From positions 1 through 15,145 of the forward strand of contig JAURXG010000205.1 in NCBI GenBank assembly GCA_030654555.1: a stretch of DNA of 15,145 bases, read 5' to 3'. This DNA is from Aquabacterium sp. GTDB lineage: Bacteria; Pseudomonadota; Gammaproteobacteria; Burkholderiales; Burkholderiaceae_C. Shown piece after piece: positions 9,301 to 13,947 of this stretch (its first letter is position 1; each line of letters opens with the position of its first letter). The notes beneath the pieces were generated by a model, which searched no databases, was not told the origin of the DNA, and saw nothing but the letters and a program-made list of their open reading frames with translations. A program made the translations under genes and the position numbers.

Positions 9301-10080
9301 ATGCACATCCGCGTCCTCGGCTGTTCGGGCTCCATCGCTGCCGGCTGCCGCACCACGGCCTTCCTGCTCGACGACGACGTGCTGATCGATGCCGGCACCG
9401 GCGTGGGCGACCTGACGCTGGAAGAGCTGGCGCGCATCGACCACATCCTGCTCAGCCATTCGCACCTCGATCACGTGCTGGGCGTGCCGCTGCTGGCCGA
9501 CAGCGTGATGCGGCGCCGCAACGGCCGCGCGCCGATCAACGTGCACGGCCTGCCGGCCACGCTGGAGGCGCTGCGCTGCCACCTCTTCAACGGCGCGATC
9601 TGGCCTGACTTCACCCGCCTGCCATCGGCCGAGCGGCCGATCCTGACGCTGCAGCCGTTCGAGATCGGCGACGTGCTCAGTTTCGGCCCACGCCGCATCG
9701 AAGTGCTGAGCGCGCTGCACACCGTGCCCGCGGTGGGCTTCGCGGTGCTGGGCAGCAGCGCCGAGGCCGGCGCCTGGGTCTTCACCGGCGACACGGCGCC
9801 CAACGCCGCGCTGTGGCAGCGCCTGCGGTCGCTGCGGGTGGACAGCCTGGTGATCGAGACCGCCTTCGGCAACGACGAACATCAGCTCGCCGGTGTCAGC
9901 CGCCACCTGCACCCGGCGGCGCTGGGCCGCGAGCTGCAGCAGTTGGCGCAGGGCGCCAAGGTGTACATCACGCACATCAAGCCGGGGGAGCTGGACGTGG
10001 TGATGGGCGAAATCGCGGCGCTCGATGCGCGCCATGCGGTGCAGGCGCTGGTGGCCGGGCAGGTGATGGCGCTGGCGTGA
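9301..10080 (+). CDS. MBL-fold metallohydrolase, class II cyclic-nucleotide phosphodiesterase-like
   Basis: 259-residue metallo-beta-lactamase-fold enzyme. The motif SHSHLDH (52-58) gives H53, H55, D57 and H58, and matches the HxHLDH signature of class II 3',5'-cyclic-nucleotide phosphodiesterases. Other probable metal ligands are H140, D164 (FTGDTAP) and H225 (ITHIKPGE). The N-terminus MHIRVLGCSGSI is the usual first strand and loop of the fold. The start is ATG 9301; 22 further open codons upstream are Pro/Arg-rich and not MBL-like. It stands 225 bases after the FHA gene, so it may have its own promoter. A cAMP phosphodiesterase role is plausible from the motif but other small-molecule phosphodiester or lactone substrates are possible. 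No signal peptide is seen. Confidence 0.88.
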   Translation: MHIRVLGCSGSIAAGCRTTAFLLDDDVLIDAGTGVGDLTLEELARIDHILLSHSHLDHVLGVPLLADSVMRRRNGRAPINVHGLPATLEALRCHLFNGAIWPDFTRLPSAERPILTLQPFEIGDVLSFGPRRIEVLSALHTVPAVGFAVLGSSAEAGAWVFTGDTAPNAALWQRLRSLRVDSLVIETAFGNDEHQLAGVSRHLHPAALGRELQQLAQGAKVYITHIKPGELDVVMGEIAALDARHAVQALVAGQVMALA

Positions 10081-10087
10081 AGCGTCC

Positions 10088-10110
10088 GGGGTGACAGGAA
10101 GCGTCACCCC
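10088..10110 (+). promoter_or_regulatory. inverted repeat upstream of pilin gene 1 (candidate activator site or 3' hairpin)
   Basis: GGGGTGAC and GTCACCCC form a perfect 8-bp inverted repeat around AGGAAGC. The core TGACAGGAAGCGTCA (10092-10106) recurs as TGACAGGAAATGTCA at 10796-10810 upstream of pilin gene 2. The two lie 95 and 94 bases before the respective -24 boxes, a distance typical of sigma-54 enhancer sites. PilR is the expected activator by analogy. The hairpin sits just after the MBL stop and might also act as that gene's 3' structure. Confidence 0.5.
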
Positions 10111-10120
10111 TGGACCGCGA

Positions 10121-10139
10121 CAAGTGACCAATCGCGGCG
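10121..10139 (+). promoter_or_regulatory. second conserved element upstream of pilin gene 1
   Basis: CAAGTGACCAATCGCGGCG recurs with one substitution upstream of pilin gene 2 (10824-10842), 29 and 28 bases after the start of the respective dyad. It contains a TGAC half-site like the dyad, so it may be a second activator half-site. Confidence 0.4.
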
Positions 10140-10164
10140 CCGGCGGCCTGCGGGGCGTGACAAA

Positions 10165-10186
10165 GTTCCGGTTCTTTGGCCGGAAC
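10165..10186 (+). promoter_or_regulatory. inverted repeat specific to pilin promoter 1
   Basis: GTTCCGG-N8-CCGGAAC is a perfect 7-bp inverted repeat ending 15 bases before the -24 box of pilin promoter 1. The corresponding stretch upstream of pilin 2 does not preserve it, so it may give copy-specific control, or be incidental. Confidence 0.3.
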
Positions 10187-10201
10187 CGCCTCAGAACCGC
10201 C

Positions 10202-10217
10202 TGGCACGCGACCTGCA
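10202..10217 (+). promoter_or_regulatory. sigma-54 (-24/-12) promoter of pilin gene 1
   Basis: TGGCACGCGACCTGCA fits the RpoN consensus TGGCACG-N4-TTGCW, with GG and GC at the required spacing; one T is replaced by C. It lies about 50 bases before the pilin ATG. Major type IV pilin genes are classically RpoN/PilR-dependent. The same 16 bases occur before pilin gene 2. Confidence 0.85.
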
Positions 10218-10267
10218 CTGTTCCTGTCGTCCTCACCCCCTCATCCCCTACTCCTCGGAGACTCCCC

Positions 10268-10690
10268 ATGAAGCGCGTTCAACAAGGTTTCACCCTCATC
10301 GAACTGATGATCGTCGTCGCGATCATCGGCATCCTGGCCGCCGTGGCCCTGCCGGCGTACCAGTCGTACATGAAGAAGGCCGCTTACACCGAAGTCATCG
10401 CCGGTGCGGGTAACCACAAGAAGGGCGTCGAGATCTGCTACAGCATGAACAACGCGTTGACGGACTGCAATGCGGGTACCGATCCGGTGCCGGCTGCGTT
10501 GTCGGGCGTGACCGGTGGCGCGTTGAACGCGGTGTCGGTGACCGCCGGCGTGATCACCATGACCCCGAATGCTTACAAGGGTATCGCCACGACCGACACT
10601 TGCGTGCTGACACCTGGCGTCGCAACCGCTGGTCGCATCACTTGGGCCTATAGCGGCGCCTGTGTGACCAATAACTACGTGAAGAACTGA
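10268..10690 (+). CDS. pilA: type IV pilin (major pilin-like), copy 1
   Basis: 140-residue prepilin. The short basic leader MKRVQQG is cleaved by prepilin peptidase before F8, and the mature protein begins FTLIELMIVVAIIGILAAVALPAYQSY. It has the conserved E12 (Glu5 of the mature form) and the hydrophobic assembly helix. The globular part has four cysteines (C57, C67, C112, C132); C112-C132 can form the usual C-terminal disulfide loop, ending NNYVKN. Exported to the inner membrane and polymerised into pili for twitching, adhesion or DNA uptake. The ATG at 10268 is fixed by the leader; GGAG (about 10257-10260) is the ribosome-binding site. The frame is open further upstream without pilin similarity. 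It has its own sigma-54 promoter and a strong hairpin terminator. Confidence 0.97.
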   Translation: MKRVQQGFTLIELMIVVAIIGILAAVALPAYQSYMKKAAYTEVIAGAGNHKKGVEICYSMNNALTDCNAGTDPVPAALSGVTGGALNAVSVTAGVITMTPNAYKGIATTDTCVLTPGVATAGRITWAYSGACVTNNYVKN

Positions 10691-10711
10691 TCCGCCGTCC
10701 TGGCCTGATCC

Positions 10712-10768
10712 GGCTCCCGCTCGCGGGAGCCTCAAGCAAGACGCCCACTTCGGTGGGCGTCTTGCTTG
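10712..10768 (+). terminator. double-hairpin terminator after pilin gene 1
   Basis: First hairpin: GGCTCCCG/CGGGAGCC with loop CTCG (10712-10731). Second hairpin: a perfect 16-bp stem with a TTCG tetraloop (10733-10748 pairing with 10753-10768). Its 3' arm ends CTTGCTTG rather than a pure T-tract. The second stem is strong and nearly symmetric, so it may stop transcription and stabilise the abundant pilin mRNA. Confidence 0.7.
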
Positions 10769-10795
10769 GTGCCGGCAGACGCTTCAGGTCGCTGC

Positions 10796-10810
10796 TGACA
10801 GGAAATGTCA
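10796..10810 (+). promoter_or_regulatory. conserved dyad upstream of pilin gene 2
   Basis: TGACAGGAAATGTCA, within a 7-bp stem GCTGACA/TGTCAGC (10794-10812), is the counterpart of the dyad at 10092-10106, with matching distance to the -24 box (94 against 95 bases). Conservation of core and spacing in otherwise diverged upstream DNA supports a PilR-type enhancer site. Confidence 0.5.
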
Positions 10811-10823
10811 GCCCAGCCCGTCG

Positions 10824-10842
10824 CAAGTGACCAAACGCGGCG
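10824..10842 (+). promoter_or_regulatory. second conserved element upstream of pilin gene 2
   Basis: CAAGTGACCAAACGCGGCG differs by one base from the element at 10121-10139 and holds the same position relative to dyad and promoter. Confidence 0.4.
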
Positions 10843-10904
10843 GCACGGGCAAGAGCGCCGTGAAATAGGTCCGCGTCTGCGGCCCGCAACCCCCCGAAAC
10901 CGGC

Positions 10905-10920
10905 TGGCACGCGACCTGCA
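10905..10920 (+). promoter_or_regulatory. sigma-54 (-24/-12) promoter of pilin gene 2
   Basis: TGGCACGCGACCTGCA is identical to the element before pilin gene 1 and lies about 50 bases before the second pilin ATG. The second copy is therefore expected to be transcribed on its own and not merely by read-through. Confidence 0.85.
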
Positions 10921-10969
10921 CTGTCCTGACTGTCGTACCCACCCACCCATTTCCTCCTGGAGAAACACC

Positions 10970-11392
10970 ATGAAGCGCGTTCAACAAGGTTTCACCCTCA
11001 TCGAACTGATGATCGTCGTCGCGATCATCGGCATCCTGGCTGCCGTGGCCCTGCCGGCCTACCAGAGCTACATGAAGAAGGCGGCCTACACCGAAGTCAT
11101 CGCCGGTGCGGGCAACCACAAGAAGGGTGTCGAGATCTGTTACAGCATGAACAACGCGCTGACGGACTGCAATGCAGGAACCGATCCGGTGCCTGCCGCG
11201 TTGTCGGGCGTGACCGGCGGCGCGCTGAACGCAATCTCTGTCACGACAGGGGTAATCACGCTGACCCCCAATGCTTACAAGGGTATCGATGCCACCGACA
11301 CCTGTGTGATGACTCCTGGCGTCGCGACGGCAGGCCGCCTGACCTGGGCCTACAGCGGCGCCTGCGTGACCAACAACTACGTCAAGAACTGA
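10970..11392 (+). CDS. pilA: type IV pilin (major pilin-like), copy 2
   Basis: 140-residue prepilin, same length and architecture as copy 1: leader MKRVQQG, mature start FTLIELMIVVAIIG, E12, four cysteines at 57, 67, 112 and 132, ending NNYVKN. It differs from copy 1 at only seven positions (89, 93, 98, 107, 108, 114, 124), all in the C-terminal half; A107D and T108A next to the disulfide loop are the most notable. Most nucleotide differences are synonymous, so both copies look to be under selection and intact. CCTGGAG (about 10956-10962) gives the ribosome-binding site. It is followed by its own terminator and then the oligosaccharyltransferase gene. Whether both pilins assemble into one fibre cannot be told from sequence. 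Confidence 0.97.
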   Translation: MKRVQQGFTLIELMIVVAIIGILAAVALPAYQSYMKKAAYTEVIAGAGNHKKGVEICYSMNNALTDCNAGTDPVPAALSGVTGGALNAISVTTGVITLTPNAYKGIDATDTCVMTPGVATAGRLTWAYSGACVTNNYVKN

Positions 11393-11412
11393 TCGGCGCC
11401 AGCGCCTGATCC

Positions 11413-11461
11413 GGCCCCCTCGCGGGGCCACCCGCCAGACGCCCACCTCGGTGGGCGTTTT
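11413..11461 (+). terminator. double-hairpin intrinsic terminator after pilin gene 2
   Basis: A GGCCCC/GGGGCC hairpin (11413-11429) is followed by ACGCCCAC-CTCG-GTGGGCGT (11439-11458) running into a TTTT (11458-11461). The same two-hairpin layout is found after pilin gene 1; here the T-tract makes it a standard intrinsic terminator. Confidence 0.85.
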
Positions 11462-11538
11462 GCATGGCGCCGGCCGATGCAGGCGCCGGTGGCCGGTCCG
11501 CGCCGGCTTGTGGTTTACTGCGCCGCGTCCTGACCGCT

Positions 11539-11554
11539 GCAGCCCCGGGGCTGC
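11539..11554 (+). other. 16-bp perfect palindrome just before the pglL start
   Basis: GCAGCCCCGGGGCTGC is a perfect 16-bp palindrome ending 8 bases before the ATG at 11563, where a ribosome-binding site would normally be. No Shine-Dalgarno sequence is visible. In RNA it would be a tight stem next to the start codon or could pair between molecules; it may be an operator or incidental GC-rich symmetry. Confidence 0.35.
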
Positions 11555-11562
11555 CCGCCCCG

Positions 11563-13425
11563 ATGTCGTCCTCCCATCCCACCGCCCCAGATCACCGCGC
11601 CGAGGTCGGCGCCAGCCTGCTGCTGCCCGCCGCCGTGCTGGCGGCCGTGGTGCCCACGCTGACGGCGTTGCACCAGCCCCCTTCGGCCACCCTGCTCAAC
11701 CAGTGCGTGGCCGTGGCGCTGTGGGGCGGCCTCGTGGCGGTGCTGGCACCGCGGCAGTGGCCGCGCGCCACGGTGCCGCTGATCACCGCGCTGGCGCTGG
11801 TGGCGGCCGCGGCGCTGGCCTCGTGGGGCTGGGGCACGCTGCCGCACTCGCTGGCGGCGCAGGCCGTCGGCTTGCTGGCCGGTGCCGCGCTGATGGTGGT
11901 GGCCGGCGCCGATGCGGCCCGCGGGCCGCGCCGCACCGAGGCCTTCGCCGCGCTGGCCTGGGGGCTGGTGGCCTCGGGGGTGCTGAGCAGCGCCGTGGCA
12001 CTGGTGCAGGTGTTTGCCCCCGGCTGGACCGATGGCGACTGGATCGCCCACTCGGGCCTGGCCGGCCGCGCGGTGGGCAACCTGCGCCAGCCCAACCACC
12101 TGTGCAGCCTGCTGCTGTGGGCGCTGGTGGCGGCCGTGGCGCTGCACGAGCTCAAGCGCCTGCCGCGCGCGGCGCTGGCCGCGCTGGTGCCGCTGCTGGT
12201 GTTTGCCGTCGAGTTGAGCGCCTCGCGCACCGGCGCGGTCGGCCTGCTGCTGCTGCTGCTGTGGGGCGTGCTCGACCGCCGACTGTCGCGCCCTGCCCGC
12301 TGGTGGCTGATCGCCACGCCACTGCTGTACGTGCTGGCCTGGGGCGCGATGGCCTGGTGGGGCGACCTCACCCAGCAGGCGCTGGGCGCCGGAGCCCGGG
12401 TGGCCGCCGAGGGCGGGCTGGGCGGCGGCGGCGCCAGCCCGAATGCGCGCTCCAACATCTGGCGCAATGCGCTGGCGCTGATCGCCGCCAACCCGTGGAC
12501 CGGCGTGGGCTTCGGCGAATTCAACTTCGCCTGGTCGCTCACCGCGTTCGCCAACCGCCCCACCGCGTTCTTCGACCACACCCACAACCTGCCGCTGCAG
12601 CTGATGGTGGAGCTGGGGCTGCCGCTGGCGCTGCTGGTGATGGCCCTGCTGGCGGTGGCCCTGTGGCAGGCCGGCCGGCGCGCCTGGCGTGCCCGGGGCG
12701 AAACCGCCACGCTGGCGCGCGCCGGCTGGGTGCTGGTGCTGATGACCGGGCTGCACAGCCTGGTGGAATACCCGCTCTGGTACGCCTACTTCCTGCTGCC
12801 GGCCGCGCTGGCCTGGGGCCTGGTGCTGGGCCTGCCGGTCGAAACCGCCGCCGAGGGGGCCGTGCCGGCGCCGGCAGCGGCTGCCGAGACAGCGTCGCGC
12901 GCCCAACCGCTTGCCGCCGGCCGGGTCGCGGGCCTGCTGATGGCCGCCGCCGGCGCGCTCGCGGTGCTGGACTACCAGCGGGTGGTGGTCATCTACGCGC
13001 CGCCCGAGGGCAGCGGCTCGCTGGCCACGCGCATCGCCCGCGGCCAGCTGAGCCCGCTGTTCGCCCACCACGCCGACTACGCCGCCGCCACCAACCCGAC
13101 GCCACCGGCCAGCACCGCGCTGGGGCTGGCGCGTGCCACCCACTCGCTGCTGGACACCCGGCTGATGATCGCCTGGACCCGCCACCTGGCCGCCAACGGC
13201 CACACCGACGAGGCGCGCTGGGTGGCGCAGCGGCTGCGCGACTTCCGCAACGCCGACGCGGACGAGTTCTTCGCCGCCTGCGATCCCGGTGGTGCCGGCG
13301 GCGTGCAGTGCCAGCCGCCGCAAGCGGTGCACGACTGGCGCCGGCTGGCGACGCTGCCTTGGCAGCAGGCCGCACCGGCAGGTGCGGCGATTCAGCCCGG
13401 CTCGGCGTCGTCGGCGCGCCAGTGA
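11563..13425 (+). CDS. pglL: PglL/TfpO-like O-oligosaccharyltransferase (Wzy_C family)
   Basis: 620-residue polytopic inner-membrane enzyme that transfers a lipid-linked glycan en bloc to Ser/Thr of periplasmic proteins, typically type IV pilin. About a dozen hydrophobic segments are visible. PglL-type motifs are NLRQPNHL (173-180), LSASRTG (218-224) starting the Wzy_C region, SNIWRNALALIAANPWTGVGFGEF (periplasmic loop), FFDHTHNLPLQLMVELG (337-352) with the conserved His-rich motif, and LHSLVEYPLWYAYFLLP (397-413) of the Wzy_C_2 region. A soluble C-terminal part of about 150 residues follows. The ATG at 11563 is preferred; an in-frame ATG at 11464 abuts the pilin terminator. Position directly after pilin genes matches tfpO/pglL loci. 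It could instead be an O-antigen ligase of the same superfamily, but the QPN motif and context favour PglL. The 3' end overlaps moaC. Confidence 0.88.
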   Translation: MSSSHPTAPDHRAEVGASLLLPAAVLAAVVPTLTALHQPPSATLLNQCVAVALWGGLVAVLAPRQWPRATVPLITALALVAAAALASWGWGTLPHSLAAQAVGLLAGAALMVVAGADAARGPRRTEAFAALAWGLVASGVLSSAVALVQVFAPGWTDGDWIAHSGLAGRAVGNLRQPNHLCSLLLWALVAAVALHELKRLPRAALAALVPLLVFAVELSASRTGAVGLLLLLLWGVLDRRLSRPARWWLIATPLLYVLAWGAMAWWGDLTQQALGAGARVAAEGGLGGGGASPNARSNIWRNALALIAANPWTGVGFGEFNFAWSLTAFANRPTAFFDHTHNLPLQLMVELGLPLALLVMALLAVALWQAGRRAWRARGETATLARAGWVLVLMTGLHSLVEYPLWYAYFLLPAALAWGLVLGLPVETAAEGAVPAPAAAAETASRAQPLAAGRVAGLLMAAAGALAVLDYQRVVVIYAPPEGSGSLATRIARGQLSPLFAHHADYAAATNPTPPASTALGLARATHSLLDTRLMIAWTRHLAANGHTDEARWVAQRLRDFRNADADEFFAACDPGGAGGVQCQPPQAVHDWRRLATLPWQQAAPAGAAIQPGSASSARQ

Positions 13426-13913
13426 CCCGACTTGCCGCCCTGCTTCTCGAGCAGGCGCACGTCGGTCATCACCATGCCCCGATCGGCGGCCTTGCACATG
13501 TCGTAGATGGTCAGCAGGCCCACCTGCACGGCGGTCAGCGCTTCCATCTCGACACCGGTCTTGCCCACCGTCTCGGCCTGCACCTCGATGTGCACGGCGC
13601 TGGCCGCCTCGTCGATGCGAAAGTCCACCGCCACCCGCGTCAGCGGCAGCGGGTGGCACAGCGGGATCAGCTCGGCAGTGCGCTTGGCGGCCTGGATGGC
13701 GGCGATGCGGGCGATGCCGATGACGTCGCCCTTCTTCGCGCTGCCCCCGGTGATCAGCGCCAGCGTGGCCGGCTGCATGCGGATGCTGCCGGTGGCCAGT
13801 GCGATGCGGTGGCTGTCGGCCTTGGCGGCCACGTCGACCATGTGCGCCTGGCCGTGGGCATCGAAGTGGGTCAGCGGTGACGGCGAGGGCGAGGGCGAGG
13901 GCGGTGTGGACAT
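13392..13913 (-). CDS. moaC: cyclic pyranopterin monophosphate synthase
   Basis: 173-residue enzyme that, with MoaA, converts GTP into cyclic pyranopterin monophosphate in the first step of molybdenum-cofactor synthesis. MoaC hallmarks are HMVDVAAKADSHRIA near the start, KRTAELIPLCHPLPLT, GKTGVEMEALTAV and LLTIYDMCKAADRGM, ending HWRADD. The ATG at 13913 is chosen because the family core begins about 15 residues later; an upstream ATG at 13973 would add 20 non-conserved residues. An unusual Pro-Ser run (PPSPSPSPSP) at the N-terminus comes from an in-frame hexanucleotide repeat (13882-13901). The gene converges on pglL with a 34-base tail overlap, and diverges from the M48 gene across only 34 bases (or 64, depending on that start). 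Confidence 0.98.
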   Translation of the reverse strand: MSTPPSPSPSPSPLTHFDAHGQAHMVDVAAKADSHRIALATGSIRMQPATLALITGGSAKKGDVIGIARIAAIQAAKRTAELIPLCHPLPLTRVAVDFRIDEAASAVHIEVQAETVGKTGVEMEALTAVQVGLLTIYDMCKAADRGMVMTDVRLLEKQGGKSGHWRADDAEPG

Positions 13914-13947
13914 GGGCTGCGAAACATGCGGGCAACGAGGCGGTGGG

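Larger units (their letters stand above)
10088..10791 (+). repeat. pilin unit 1 of a tandem duplication of about 0.7 kb
   Basis: The upstream dyad, the CAAGTGACCAA element, the sigma-54 promoter, the pilin gene and the paired hairpins recur in the same order and spacing about 702-704 bases downstream (10792-11461). The first 71 coding bases are identical between copies; the rest differs mainly at third codon positions, while non-regulatory upstream sequence has diverged. This is a tandem duplication of a complete transcription unit. Confidence 0.85.

Noticed and set aside
13880..13904. Hexanucleotide repeat in the moaC 5' end as a phase-variation tract
   Set aside because: Unit length is six and only about three copies are present, so slippage would stay in frame; it merely encodes a short Pro-Ser run.
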